Counted from the first letter of the stretch, positions 46,153 to 59,386 are shown. The stretch: 64,000 bases of DNA from Buddleja alternifolia (GCA_019426215.1 CM033396.1:33027154-33091153); one strand, 5' to 3'. Made by a program: numbers and translations. The notes: generated from the letters alone by a model not told the origin.

Positions 46153-46641
46153 AGTGGTATCAGAGTCCCGATTTGAGAACTCATGATTTTTCTGGTCTAA
46201 AGCTTCGGATCTTCGGTTAAATCCATGTACTTTTTGGTTTTCTGATGCGTTTTGTGGTTGCATATGATTGATTCATCAATTTGATGAATATTTGGTGGAT
46301 TAATTTCCTTTTTTGATGAATCGATTGATGAGCTTTACCTTTTTCTTCTTAATTTCGAAGAATAAAGATGCATGTGATTTTGTGATTAATTAAAGTCTTG
46401 TAAATGATGATTTATGTTTTCTCCCATCACTGGATCACCGAACTCTTACGGCTAAAAGGATATGAATTTATTCGGTGTATCTTTAATTGATTTTGGTTAA
46501 ACTATTACTTGTAACATACTGTGAATCCTTTACTCTTGCGTATGCCGTTTGGTATTTTGGTGATCTACATTGTGTCGAGAACCTAGAGGAATTGATTTGA
46601 TAATATCAGTGTCTTCCCTCCAAACAACGGTATCATGAGAT

Positions 46642-46845
46642 CACTGTTCCACATATTTAATTCGAACCTCATACTTAATATAAATTACTTAGGTCCATAT
46701 AAATTTATTTGATCACTTAAACTAGGTCCCTAAATTTTAAGATAATGCGAAATAAATGATTAAACCACAATGCATACACGTCTGTATGCGTAAATGCTAA
46801 TGCTTATATATATGTACATGATATGAGTCCATAAAAATTCCAACA
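46642..46845 (-). mobile_element. Inverted partial copy of the same LTR
   Basis: Read on the minus strand from 46845 it is TGTTGGAATTTTTATGGAC..., following the first 210 bp of the 45645 LTR (GACATATATGCATTGT / GACGTGTATGCATTGT, AGTGATCAAAT, ATTAAATATGTG). It lies head-to-head with that LTR and ends precisely where the duplicated segment at 46846 begins. Confidence 0.65.
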
Positions 46846-47570
46846 GGACAAGCATTTAGTTGAAGAAGGTCTTCAACTTTAGGAAAATGAACACATGATA
46901 CATAACAAATAAACTTTAATATCTAGGATTAAAGAGTGGTTGTCTCTTAAAGCTTTGAGGTAGAGTATTGACTCAAAAAAACATTTTGTGTTATATTCAA
47001 TATTGAACAATATCGTAGTAATGTGTACTTTCATTATGTTAATGGTCAATGTACTTCTTACGGTTTTTCTTAAGCTATGATGCACAGACACGGACACGGG
47101 CACGACACGGGACACGGATACGTAAATTTTAAAAAAAAATTAATACACAGACACGGTTAAGACACGAATGTTTATGTGTATTTTTTCTTTTTTCTCAATA
47201 GATGGACCCAGACACTGCGGGTGTTCGACACTACACAGGATAATTTTTCGAGTGTCCGTGCATCATATTTCTTAAGTAATGAAATGGATTATTTTTGGCT
47301 CTGAAAACGAAAAGACCATGATGTAACCCGATATTATCCACCCATTGGCATGGCGATAAGAACTTGTATAGGTCCGACAACTCCATAATTACTCACAATT
47401 AACATTTCATGTTATATATAGATAAATGACAATTACATATAGAAGTAATTAGAATGTGGATGGAAAAAGTTGTGAAAAGGCTAAAATTTGAGCTTATATA
47501 ATTTGAGCTTTATTTTCTTAAGTCGGCCATAATTAATTCTTTTAATTATTGTGATGTTTAATACTCAAAG
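46846..47570 (+). repeat. Segmental duplication, copy A
   Basis: From GGACAAG...TTAGTTGAAGAAGG through TTTAATACTCAA this matches 59387-59978 in the same orientation. Agreement is high between indels (ACTTTAGGAAAATGAACACAT, CTCTTAAAGCTTTGAGGTAGA, GATGTAACCCGA, TATCCACCCATTGGCATG). Copy A carries an extra 193-bp MITE. No ORF in either copy is credible. Confidence 0.85.
47075..47267. mobile_element. 193-bp MITE with 9-bp target duplication
   Basis: TATGATGCACAGACACGGACAC at the left versus GTGTCCGTGCATCATA at the right. TTTCTTAAG flanks it at 47066-47074 and 47268-47276. Copy B of the duplicated segment has a single CTTTCTTAAG at this point, confirming the insertion. The 9-bp duplication suggests Mutator-like. 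Confidence 0.85.
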
Positions 47571-48508
47571 TCATTATGTAAGGTAGCCGAGTTGCCGACC
47601 AATACTGTAGTAATTTAAATTAACTATATATAAATATAGCATTTTAAATTAATAAATGCATACATTGTATATATTTAGATTTTATCGTAATAATATTACC
47701 ATAAATTTGTAGCATTATGTGATACAAAAAACTTGTATGTTATTAATCATAAATACGATTTTCGTAATAAAGGAAAAGGCGAAGATCTAAAGATTTCATA
47801 TATGATAGAAAATAGAATTTCGAAACATGAAGAATCTAAAAATTATAATCTATGACAAAAGCATATTGAACTACTAATTCATAATTAGTCCTTATCACGA
47901 AGAGATCAAAATAGTTTATCTAAATACTTTATGCTCTATTTAACTTCAGTCTGAAAGTGATTTCTCCGGCCTTCTCCTTTACAGATTCTCTATCTTTTGC
48001 TTTTACATTTTTCATCATCTTCATATTGTTCTACTTCTATATACTTAATAAGCTATCCAATAAATTTGGTGTCATTCTCAGAAGTTTGATTAATAGCAAG
48101 TTGAGAAAGCGAGTTTAGATTGATTGTTGCATAACTGATTATGGAAGAATTATTTTTAGTAGAATTAATAATGATAAAAACTTGTTTCAGCTCTGGTTAA
48201 ACATGCATGATTTCTCAACTCAAAGAAGCTTTTTCGATATTATACAAAAGCATATCAAATACTCATACTAATCGCGTTTGCAGTTCGCATGTATATTTTT
48301 GACTTCTGAACTGTGGGGGCAAACATGGTGTTAGAAAGAAATATCACATCTATACTGAGTCATTATAAATTAAGTAAAAAGAAAGGACAAAAATTGAGTA
48401 TCTGCACATACAAGTGAAAAGAAAATAATAATAATAATGATAATGTGCTTCTAAGTTGTCTTTGAAGAATTTTTGTTCACATGCATTAAAAATCTTCTAT
48501 ATATATGC
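47571..48508. other. AT-rich stretch, nothing supported
   Basis: No long ORF, no terminal repeats and no RNA gene recognisable. Confidence 0.45.
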
Positions 48509-48860
48509 TGTTATGATAAATCACAAAATAAGAGCATAAGATAAACCACACAAGAGATTACTGTGGTTCGGAAATTTACCTACATCCAAGGGAGAGGAGA
48601 TAGAATTTCACTATTAATGAAAGAGGTACAAATTACAATAAATGCCAAAAATACTGAACGAAAACCTAGCCCCTGATTGTTTTCCTATACTACACGTGTA
48701 CCTTACCGCGGTGGCAAGCCCCCGTATCCCCTGGCGATCCTTCGTCGAAACGGGTTCACGGCGTGTAGCTGCAGGCCAGTTCTAAGGGTTGATAATGGGT
48801 CGTCTGCATAATTTTGGACCTATAACTTTAAGATATACCACAACAATTCTACACCTTGTA

Positions 48861-51800
48861 TTAAAGTCCAAGTAACAAAAAAACAACAAATAGCAAAACA
48901 AGAAACTCAAACCTCTCCAAGCCCCTCAAGGTAATTAAATAAAAAACACCAATTTTGACTAAGTCCAAGCAATGCTCGAACTTGTGCACTGGTACTGGCT
49001 TGGTCATCATATCAGCAGGATTGTCTTTAGTACCAACTTTAGTAACCACAATCTCTCCATGTGATATATACTCTCGAATGAAGTGATAATGTATATCAAT
49101 ATGTTTGATCCTCTCGTGGAACATCTGATTCTGTGTCAAGTGAATGGCACTTTGACTATCATAGAATACAATAGGAACCTCCTCCTCGAGACTCAAACTC
49201 ACAGCTGAACCTATTATCCACAAAGCTTCTTTGACAGCCACTATGACTGCCATATACTCTGCCTCTGTGGTAGATAAAGCAACAGTAAGTTGAAGAACTG
49301 CCTTCCAACTGATAACACCTCCAAATAGAGTAAATATATATCTGCTGATAAAACGACTTTTATCCAAATCTTTGGCAAAATCAGAATCTACATAGCCAAT
49401 AACTCCACCTCGAGAAGAACCCTCAGAACTATCAAACACAAGTCCGAAATTTGTAGTACCTTTCAAGTACCTCAAAATCCATGTAATTGCTTAATAATGT
49501 TTTTCTCCCGGACTTCCCATGTAACGACTCACCACACTAACAGCTTGTGCAATTTCTGGTCTAGTGCACACCATAACATACATCATAATCCCAACTGCAC
49601 TAGAATAAGGAAACCTAGACATCAGCTGTACTTCCTCATCAGACTGAGGTGATAACGAGGCTGATAATTTAAAATATGGTGGAAGTGGAACACTAAGGCT
49701 GTGTTTGGATGTGTTTTCGTTTCATTTTCAACCGTCACTGTCTAAAATGTATATAAAAATGAGTTTTTTTATTTTCGTGTGAAAATGTAGGCATGTTTGG
49801 TTGTATTTCTGAAAATTGTTGGAATTGATGATTTGATGATGTATGAAATGATTGAATTAATTACAAGTAATGATTATGTGAATAATATATATAAAATAAT
49901 AGGTAATAATATATTGATTATATATATTTATAAGTAAAAATGATAAAATAGATCCTAAAAAAAGTATTAAAAATATTCAAAATGGGTCTTAAAATGTGCA
50001 CGAGCCTATGAAGGTTAAGACCATGTATTTTATTCCACTATAGCACCACATTTGTTGCCGAAAATGTGAATTTTTAGAAGGAGATATGAGAGAAAACTCT
50101 GAGGGTGATTTGATAAAATGAAAGGTAGTTATTGGGGAATGTGAAAGGAAAAATGAAAATAAATGTATTTTCAGTTGAGAATGATGTAAAGTGTGTATTT
50201 TCATTTCCAAATGAGATCAAAAATGAAAATGTGGGTTTGAAAACACAAACCAACATAGCCTAACCGGCCTTGCATATTGCATCCCGAATTTTTCAATAAC
50301 TTTCTCAAGGTATGATTTCTGAGATAAAAATAACTTTTCAGGCTTTCGATCACGTCGAATTTTAATACCTAAATTTTTCTTAGCAGCACCCAGAATCTTC
50401 ATCTCAAACACTCCACTCAATCTAGTCTTCACCTTATGAATCTCTATCATGCTCTTTGCAGCAATGAGCATATCATCCTCATAAAGGAGTAAATAAATGA
50501 ACGAATCATCTGGTAATATCCTAAAGTATACACAAGCGTCAAAATCAGTCCTACTATAACCAATATCAATCATGAAAGCATCAACTCGCTCGTACCACTG
50601 TCTTGGAGATTGCTTCAACCCGTTGAGAGACTTTTTTAACAAGCATACATGATCTTCTTCCCCTCAACAACAAATCCCTCTGGTTGAGCCATGAAGATGG
50701 TCTCATCAAGTTCACCATGCAAGAAAGCTATTTTTACATCTAATTGCTCGAGTTCCAAGTTAAACCGAGCAACAATAGCAAATAACAGACGTATGCATCT
50801 ATGTTTAACAACAGTGGAAAATAATTGATTAAAATCAGCTCTATACCTCTGTGTGTACCCCTTAGCTACAAGTCTTGATTTGTACCTTAAATCCTCAACA
50901 CCTAGAGTTCCTTGCTTCTTTTTAAACACCCACTTGCAGCCTACAATTTTCTGATCCGTAGGAGGCCTCACTAACTCCCGAGTCCGATTTTTATGAAGAA
51001 ATTCTATCTCTTTTGTAATAGCTCCAATCCACTCGGATGACTCACCACAAGAAACAGGATCAAAATATGAGACAGGTTCACCATATTCTATTTCCTCAGC
51101 AATAGTCATTGCATATGCTACAGAATCTGTATCAACATATCTTTGTGTTTCTTGAGTGGAAATTTGCTGCAGTGGAGGTGCAATTAGAACCTCCAGCTCC
51201 ACCTTCTCAGGTGATTTCTCAGTACCTGCATCATCATCAATTACGTTATCCTTTCTCGGACTCATCAAGACAGACTCATCAAAATAAAATTTCTGCTCAT
51301 AATTATTTTACATGTTTTAGGACACCGGACCCTAAATCCTTTAACACCCAAAGTATAACCAAGAAATATGCACTTTTTAGATCTAATTTCTAGTTTTCCC
51401 TCATTAACATGTACATATGCAGGACAACCAAATATTTTTATATTAGAATAATCAAGTGAATTTCTGGACCATACCTCTTCAGGAATTTTAAGCTCAATAG
51501 ATGTGGATAGAGAATGATTCGCTAGAAAACATACCGTGGAAACTGCTTCTGCCCAAAACTCTCTAGATAATCCTGAATTTCAGATTCAATAAGCTTTCTC
51601 TATCAATGTTCGGTTCATATGTTCTGCTACACCATTCTGTTGAGGTGTTGCAACAACTGTATGATGCCTCACAGTTCCTTCTTTCTTGCAGAAATCCTCA
51701 AATGCAATATTACAGAATTTCAATCCATTGTCAGTACAGAGATGCTTAATCTGTTTTCCCGTCTGCTTCTCAATCATGGTTTTCCACTTCTTGAAAGTGT

Positions 51801-52020
51801 CAAAGACATCACTGTTCTGCTTTAGAAAGAAGGTCCAAACTTTCCTCGAATAATCATCCGTGAAAATTAGCATGTACCTAACACCAGCCTTAGATGCAAC
51901 TTGTGATGGACCCCAAAGGTCAAAATGGATGTAATCCAATGTTCCTTTAATTCGGTAAACACCTTTACCGAAACTGGTTCGCTTATGCTTCCCAAAAATG
52001 TAGTGCTCACAAAAATCGAC
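48861..52020 (-). pseudogene. Pol of copia element A, multiply broken
   Basis: In coding order: integrase core at 51939-51586 (YIHFDLWGPS, FTDDYSRKVWTFF, CTDNG, TPQQNGVAEHMNRT), preceded by CEHYIFGKHKR; a linker and RT start at 51268-50636 (KNRTRELV, YKSRLVAKGYTQRY); RT catalytic part at 50642-50275 (LKKSLNGLKQSPRQWYERVD); then, beyond the MITE, KHY-type and RNase H segments to 48880 (GYVDSDFAKDLDKSR, STTEAEYMAV, DNPADMMTKP). The RT active-site box reads YEDD (about 50475-50486) where YVDD is expected. Frames change at 50640 and 51590, and a stop precedes ITWILRYLKGT. Non-functional. Confidence 0.8.
49697..50260. mobile_element. Tourist-like (PIF/Harbinger) MITE inside copia A
   Basis: GGCTGTGTTTGGATGTGTTTT at the left, AAAACACAAACCAACATAGCC at the right, flanked by TAA on both sides (49694-49696, 50261-50263). 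A GG(C/G)TGTTTGG end with TAA target is the hallmark of Tourist elements. The 564-bp body has no transposase. ORFs 49989-50210 and 50074-50256 are within it and are not genes. Confidence 0.85.
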
Positions 52021-52035
52021 GTTGCTAGTTTTTTG

Positions 52036-53676
52036 TGTTAGGAATCCTCTAGAGCGAAAAACACAGCGGAAGAAATTTTAAGATTCCTAAAGTCGAATCA
52101 CTTTAATGTGGTTTAATGATTTTCAAGAGTTTTCCAAAAACTAAACGAAATTGATTACCTTATCGATTTCGTATTTTGAATTTGCGTAACAGCAACTCCT
52201 TGAGCTCCTGTCTCTAAAGATCCACGCGAAATGAGCCTTCCAAAGATCTCCAAAAATCTCCCTCTTGATGATGGTGGACGGCTAGGGCGAGATTTTGTGA
52301 TAGGATTCCTTCCCTTTTTGTGTGTTATGCAATTAGGGTTACTATGACTTGTTACCATTAGAGTTACCTTATAACTTTAATGACTTAAGTAACAAGTAGG
52401 AGTCCTTCCTTGGACTCTACTTGGCCACTCCCTAGGGCTCCTTTTGGATGTAGGTGGGCTCTAAGTTGGCCCAGTCAACTTAGTCCACTTTTTATTATAT
52501 ATTTAAATTAAATCCCATTTAAATCTAATATATATTAATTAATTCCATTTAATTAACTTTCCAATTAAATAATTTAATTTAATCTAATCTGATTAAATTA
52601 AATATTTAATTTATTGATTTAACCATTAGATCAATACGTACAATTAATTATATCTTTCGAAAAGATTAACACAAAAAGACATCTTGTTCGTTTCTTATAG
52701 CGTGACTCTTTAGATTCGTCTCAATTGGCAATGGAAGGAATTACCAAAGGGTGTGAGTGTCACCTAGCCAGTCCTGTGGACTCACATCGTAACCCAATTG
52801 AGTACGAAATGAACGAATCATTTACGAACCTCTGGACCATAAATATCATATGTGTATAAGCCCTTCACTGACGTATCCCGATCAAATGAGAGTCATGGTA
52901 TATGTCAAACTCACTAAATTTGATGTTGTGCATTTAATCATAGCATGATGAAATTACCAAGCTACCATCCATGTTCCACATGAGTTAGTTTCATTGTTTT
53001 GGCCAAAGACTTATAATTTCATACGCCTATGATCACATAGGATACTTTCTTGTTTACTATCAAAACAGTGAATCGCATCTTGGCGACCACTGAACAAGTG
53101 CTACTTGACTCATTGAGATCGCACTTTGAGGCCGGCCCCCACCAAAGGGTGAGTTGGGCCTAACTACTCTAGTAACAGATTCAATAGTACAAGTACATTG
53201 ATCATGAACCCTCAGGTCTAAGGCTCACACATACTATTATGGTCAGTAATCCAATCATTGACAGTCACAGAGTAAATACCCATGTGATCGGATCACTACG
53301 AGTCGTGTTCAAATATATCAATTCCATTGATATATCTATGACACGTGTTCTCACTATCCCATAGTATTCGACTGGCACTCCTTGTCAGAGCATGTGTCAT
53401 ACAAGTCGAATCTTAATGCTCAATTAAGATTTCTTGACTTGCAAACCCTTTTAAGTGATCAGTAATAAGACTCTCCCCATGCCACTTCTTTATTCCATAA
53501 AAGGCGAAGAGTCAACCTCGATACACATGGACTATTTGTTCAATACTTATTGATGTCATGAAGTTTTATATGAACAGAATAATAATTGCCTTTATTAATT
53601 ATCAGTTTGTACAACATAATTGAATACCCTATACAATCTATTTGTCCTCATTGGCATCTAGGGCATATACCTAACA
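52036..53676 (-). repeat. 3' LTR of copia element B, 1.64 kb
   Basis: Minus strand TGTTAGGTATATGCCCTAGATG...AGAGGATTCCTAACA, with inverted TGTTAGG/CCTAACA ends. The start with ATATGCCCTAGA is a frequent style in one large group of plant copia LTRs. No second copy is in the window, so no dating is possible. ORF 52155-52358 is within the LTR. Confidence 0.8.
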
Positions 53677-53689
53677 ATCTCCCACTTGC

Positions 53690-56640
53690 GCTTAATGCAT
53701 ATTGCTATGATATCTAATGCCCATCTTCTCAAGATGTCTCTCTAGCACTGCCTGCGCTAATGGCTTAGTGAGTGGGTCAGCCACGTTGTCCGTTGAGGTT
53801 ATTTTTTGCATGGCGATGTCGCATCTTCCAACGATTTCTCGAATTATATGATACCTCCTCTATATGTATTTGGATTTGTTGTGAGACCGTGGTTCCCTAG
53901 CTTGCACCATGGCTCCATTGTTGTCACGCCATAATGGCAATGGTAGCTCCACACTAGGAACAACTTGAAGTTCTGCCATGAACTTCTTAATCCAAACAGT
54001 TTATTTGGCTGCCTCCGAGGCTGCCACATATTCAGCTTCAATGGTCGAATCAGCAGTTGTGCTTTGCTTGGAACTTTTCTAAGACACTGCTCCACCATTC
54101 AGAGTGAATATGAACCCAGAAGTGGATTTTTGGTCATAGATATCTGATTGGAAATTAGAATCCGTATAACCGTCCACTTTCATTTCTCCATTGCCATATA
54201 CGAGAACTATATCTTTAGTTCTTCTCAAGTACTTCAAGATAGATTTCACAGCGATTCAATGTTTTTTGCCCGGGTTAGCTTGAAACCTACTCACCACGCT
54301 CATAGCGTAGGCAAGATCTGGTCTCGTGCATAACATCGCGTACATGAGTCTTCCCACTGCCGATGCATAGGGAACTGTGCTCATCTCCTTTCGATCTTCT
54401 CACTTTGAGGACTCATCTTTTTGGAGAGATGAATTCCATGTCTCATGGGCAAAAGACCTCTATTAGAGTTTTCCATCTCAAACCGCTTTAGGACCTTCTC
54501 TAGGTAGAGGGCTTGAGAGAGTCCTATCATCTTATTTGATCTATCCCTGTAGATTCGAATTCCCAAGATGTAGGTAACTTCTCCCAAGTCTTTCATGGAG
54601 AATTTGCTTGAAAGACATGTTTTAACTGAAATTAGCAAACCTTCATCATTCCCTATAAGTAGAATATCATCTACATATAGTACCAGGAATATGATTTTGC
54701 TCCCACTTACCTTTTTATAGACACATGGTTCATCCTCGTTCTTGATGAAGCCGTAGCCCTGCACTCGTTCATCAAAACAAAGGTTCCAACTGCGAGAGGC
54801 CTGCTTAAGTCCATAAATGGACCTATTCAATTTGCAAACCTTATGAAAATCTACACTAGATATGAAACCCTTGGGTTATTCCATATAGATATCCTCCTTG
54901 AGGAATCCATTTAAGAACGCGGTCTTCACATCTATTTACTAGATTTCATAATCCAGGTATGCAGCTATTGCAAGCAGAATTCTAATGGATTTGATCATAG
55001 CTACTGGTGAAAAGGTTTTCTCATAGTCAATGCCCTCCTTTTGACTATACCTTTCGCCACTAGCTTGGCCTTATAGGTATCCACCTTACCATCCGGACCA
55101 ATCTTTCTCTTGTAGATTCATTTGCATCCAATGGGTACAATACCCTTGGGTCGATCGGTCAGAGTCCAGACTTGGTTCGAATACATCAAATTCATTTCTA
55201 CTTTCATTGCTTCATGCCATTTTGCAGAATCCAGATCCATCATTGCCTGGTCATAGCTAGAGTGATCGTCTCCATGGTTCCCTTCTGCTACTGCATAATG
55301 CTATCCCTATAGCAGATAACCATATCTCTCAGGAGGTTGGCATACTCTAGCTGACCTACGCATTGATGGCTGTGTCTTTCCCGGTTTGGGTTAGGTCTCT
55401 TGAACAGTGTCTTCCAAAGGAGATTCATTTTGTTATTCTAGAACAATACTTTTACCAGCTCCGCTTTCTCGAATGAACTCTTCTTCGAGAAAGATTGCCT
55501 GTAAGGCAACAATGATCCTCTGATCATCATGAAGGTAGAATAGGTATCCCATGAAATCCTCGGGATATCTAATGAATCGTCCTTTCAAGGACCTAGCCTC
55601 CAACTTCTCGGCCTTGGTCTTTTTCACATAAGCTGGGCAACCCCATATCCTTATACGTTTCAGATTAGGCTTCCTTCCACGCCATATCTGATACGGTGTG
55701 TTAGGAACAAATTTGGAGGGACATCTGTTCAAAATGTAAAGTTGTAAGCAATGCATGCCCCCACAACAAAATGGACAAATCTGTGAAGCTGAGCATGGGT
55801 CGAACCATGTTTAACAGAGTTCGATTCCTCCATACTGCTACACCATTTAATTATGGAGTGGCTGGAGGAGTTAGCTGTAACTGGATGCCATGTTCTCTTA
55901 AGAATTGGTCAAATTCGGTACTCATATACTCGCCACCGTGGTCAGACCGAAGTGCCTTAATATGATGCCCGGTTTAATTTTTGACCAAAGTCTTGAATTC
56001 AACAAACTTTTCTAATGATCATCGGTAAATGTAATGAAGTACTGAAAATTACCGCGGACCACATTTCCAAAAGGACCGCACACATCTGTATGAACCAAAC
56101 CTAAGACTTCAGAGGACTTTTCAGAATTCCCTGTGAATAGGGATTTGGTCATCTTGCCTTGAATACAAGACTCACAAGTGGGATAGGGATTTGATCCTAA
56201 TGAATCTATGACTTCATCCTTTTCTAACTCATGTAGTCTATGATCCCCGACATGACCTAATCTTAAGTGCCAGAGCTGTCTTAAGTTTGTGTCATACAAA
56301 CTGCATTTTCTTGTTACAGCATTGACATTACAATTATTTTGGACATTAATAAAGTATAAACCATTTATTAAAGACACACTACCAACACATTCATTTCTAA
56401 AATAAATGTCGCAAGAATTGCTTACAAAGGAAAATAAATGTCATTTCCTGACCAAAACAGGAATAGAAACAATATTCTTTAGCCCATTAGGCAAAACAAG
56501 GCAATTGTCTAACAATAATAAATGTTCAGAAAATAATCTAATGGAAGTGGTGCCAATATGTGTGGCAATTACACTATGTCCGCTGCCAACATTGATCATC
56601 GCTTCTCCATGCTCTAGCTTCTTACTTCTTTCCAACTCCT
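53690..56640 (-). pseudogene. Pol of copia element B, multiply broken
   Basis: In coding order: protease to pre-integrase join (56635-56441, GEAMINVGSGHSV); zinc-binding and integrase start (56377-56012, LWHLRLGHVGDHRLHELE, CESCIQGKM, GLVHTDVCGPF); integrase C-terminal region (55756-55433, ILNRCPSKFVPNTPYQIW, GCPAYVKK); RT (54830-54381, NRSIYGLKQASRSWNLCFDE with an intact YVDDILLIGND); and RNase H pieces at about 54130-53700 (STIEAEYVAASEA, DNVADPLTKPL). At least five stops or shifts separate these blocks. Non-functional. Confidence 0.8.
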
Positions 56641-56660
56641 GAAGTAATATGGGATGAGAT

Positions 56661-57281
56661 TATGAATTGATGCATAACCCCTATTAGTCGGGACGATGCT
56701 ATGCATAACTCATAATTTTATCTCTTTAAGTTTGATGGAGAGCCAGGATATCCAATATCCCTTTCTTACTTAGTATGATTAATTTGGGAGAATTTCTTAA
56801 TTTAATTAAGGTCTCACTTTGCACATTAATCCATTATGCGCATACGTGGAATTATTCTAAGCCAGGCATCAATAGAAAACCTAGTTCTTCTATCAACATG
56901 CTTTCCATGGACCTTCTAGATTGATCTAAGTCAATAGATCAATCAGGGGGATAGGGGATAGGGGCCTATATCAAATCTAATCTTGATATGCTCCAGGCTC
57001 CAAGCTCTAAGAAGGTCCTACCTCTAATTACATAACTTTGAAGCGTCATATACATTATACTACCGAAAATAAAAGTACAAACTGGGGGGCATTATTTGGC
57101 CCAAAAGAAAAAATAAATCAGGAGTACAATTGTACGATATAAGACCTAACATACACAAATTGCATACATATTAACATAAGACTCCTCCTATTAGGGATGG
57201 AGTAAGAGTCCTTACATGGAAAGAAAGTACACACATAAATAAGACATTTTCTTAAATTAATTGTTACACTTATTATTATAT
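56661..57281. other. Unassigned sequence beyond copia B
   Basis: No ORF or terminal repeat is supported. It begins where copia homology stops, so it may be the truncation junction or remaining 5' leader. Confidence 0.4.
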
Positions 57282-58120
57282 AGTGCAAATTACACTTTGT
57301 ACCCCTGAACTATTCAGTTTGTCTCATTTAGGTTCCTAAACTATTAAAGGTAACAAAATGGTCCCTGAACTATCAAATGTAACAAATGATCCCTGAACTT
57401 AAGGAATTGTTTGGCTAGTTTTTGAAATTGATAAATAATATGATACAAATATTATTTTTGTATATTAAGTACATTGAATATTTTTATATAATTTTTTAAG
57501 GGAAATTTTCAAAAATCTCCTTTAAATAAACTTTATAACCAAAACATCTTTTATAATATTTTTCAATCCCAAAAACTCATTTCACCAACTTTTCTTTCCA
57601 AAAAATTTAGTATTTACTTTAATAAATTTATTGATTTAATTATCCTTAGCCTTCTAGAGCAATAAAGAATCAATTATAGTTTTATTAAAAATTTATTTGT
57701 GTAGAATTTTATATCGATACTTGATACTAGTTATGATTTAAAATTTATATTTTTAAATTTTAATCATCTTAAAAAAAATTAAAAATATATTTTAAACTAG
57801 CTTTTAACTCGTGCCAAGGCATAGGTACATGAATAATAATATAATCAGTAATAAATTGTACCCAATCCTCAACGGAAATAGATGCCAAATACAAATTAAA
57901 AATAAATTAAATTATATAAAATATTTAAAGTACTTAATGTACAAAATAACATTTGTATTATACTATTTTTCAATTTAAAAAACTAGCCAAACAATTCCTT
58001 AAGTTGAGGGATCATTTTATTACGTTTAATAGTTCAGGGGCCATTTTGTTACATTAAATAATTTAGGGATCTAAATGAAAAAAAGTGAATAGTTCAGGAT
58101 TACAAAGTGTATTTTGCCCT
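57282..58120. mobile_element. TIR element, 839 bp
   Basis: The left arm AGTGCAAATTACACTTTGTACCCCTGAACTATTCAG and right arm CTGAACTATTCACTT...GTGTATTTTGCCCT (in parts) are inverted over about 180 bp, down to CAAACAATTCCTTAAG near the inner edges. ATTATAT flanks both sides (57275-57281 and 58121-58127), a 7-bp match in AT-rich DNA. One-ended copies of the arm occur at about 59980-60060. Non-coding. Confidence 0.65.
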
Positions 58121-58499
58121 ATTATATATTTCTTCTCAAGAGAACTCTCCATTTTATTTTTTAGAAATTTTCTTTACATCTTTTCCTAAAATACCAATAA
58201 GGACTATGAATTTAATTCGTGTACGCGTGTGATTAACTTTGGTAGTTATCCATTAACACTAGATAAATAAATTTGTTCCCTATTCACTTAAATGAATGTG
58301 TATGCACGTAATTTAATTTCCTACATAATCCCAACCTAGTTTTATGTTTATTTCTCTGTCTCCTTTAATCATTAACGTGTCTTAAATAAAATTAAACTTT
58401 ATTTTGTAGAAGCGTCAGAAAAGTCATAATACATAATGGAGGCATATTATGCAAAATGTAGGTAAAAATTGTTTTTTGTTTTTTTTGTTTTTTTTTTAC

Positions 58500-58800
58500 A
58501 GACTTTATGATGCACGAATACTCCTAAAAAAGTCTCATGCAGAATCGTACTCTTATCGAATACAGATACGGGGTGGATACATATTGGATACATTTTTGTA
58601 GTATCCGAAATAAAAAAAGAAAAAAGAAAAATTCGTATACGGGGTGGATACGATGGATACATTCTGGATAAGTTTCGGATACAAAACATTAAAGTATCTG
58701 ATAAGAGTTGTGTGTTATTTAATATTATGCAATACATTCTGGATACGTTTTGGATACGACGGATACATTCTGGATACGTTTAGGAATATATCTTTTTCCT
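58500..58800. repeat. GGATACATT-rich degenerate repeat
   Basis: GGATAC(A/G)TT(C/T)TGGATACG-like words recur at least eight times, and TTATGATGCACGAA at its left edge resembles the terminus of the 47075 MITE. Likely a related, degraded element. ORF 58447-58737 is not a gene. Confidence 0.45.
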
Positions 58801-59386
58801 TAAACTCTAACTAAGCTGAAAGAAGAAGCTAATGCATTTTTTGGGAAATAATTCCAAATTTTACATCCAAACCTATTTTTGTTTGAAAAAATGTCTCTGG
58901 AGCAAAATTTTCTAAGAAAGTTTTACAACCATCAACAGCCTTAGGAAATGGGGTTAAGTTCATTAATTTAATAGTACATTCATAACTGTATTTCAACGTC
59001 AATATTTAGGAAAAATTTGTGTTAAACAAAATTCAATGGTTCTAATATCTATTTCTCTCATACAGTACCACACACACTATGTGTTTGTGAAAGAAATAGA
59101 CATAAAATACACATTTGGACTATTGAACTCATCTATGATTTCTTTTAAATATAATATTATTACGTCTGCAATTGCAAAGATATATCTATGTTATTATATC
59201 TTAGGACTTGTCCTAATCATATTTCTGCTAGGCTGCTATATCAAAAATTCAGTTAACATTTAAAGTTATTTCAAAATATCTCTTATTCTCGAAATCGAAT
59301 TTTCTATCTCATAGTGGTATCGCATAATAGTCACAAACAGTAAACGGCTTTTATATGCTCACAAGAAGAGGGGAAATCCCCGATGT

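Larger units (their letters stand above)
48509..52035 (-). mobile_element. Copia element A, minus strand, split by nested insertions
   Basis: 3' LTR at 48509-48845 (minus TGTTGTGGTATATC...TTTATCATAACA, 337 bp), then RNase H, RT and integrase reading rightwards away from it. Coding homology stops abruptly at 52035, where another copia LTR begins. The Tourist-like MITE at 49697-50260 sits within the reverse-transcriptase region. Gag and the 5' LTR are not in the window, or lie beyond the nested element in unrecognisable form. Confidence 0.8.
52036..56660 (-). mobile_element. Copia element B nested in element A, 5'-truncated
   Basis: 3' LTR at 52036-53676, polypurine tract AAGTGGGAGAT (53677-53687 on the minus strand), then RNase H, RT, integrase and the protease/pre-integrase area up to about 56640. 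No gag or 5' LTR is found to the right. Being inserted in a decayed element and itself full of stops, both are old. Confidence 0.8.

Noticed and set aside
47075..47267. Tandem satellite of GACACGG words
   Set aside because: Only a few copies, and better explained as a MITE by its inverted ends and 9-bp target duplication.
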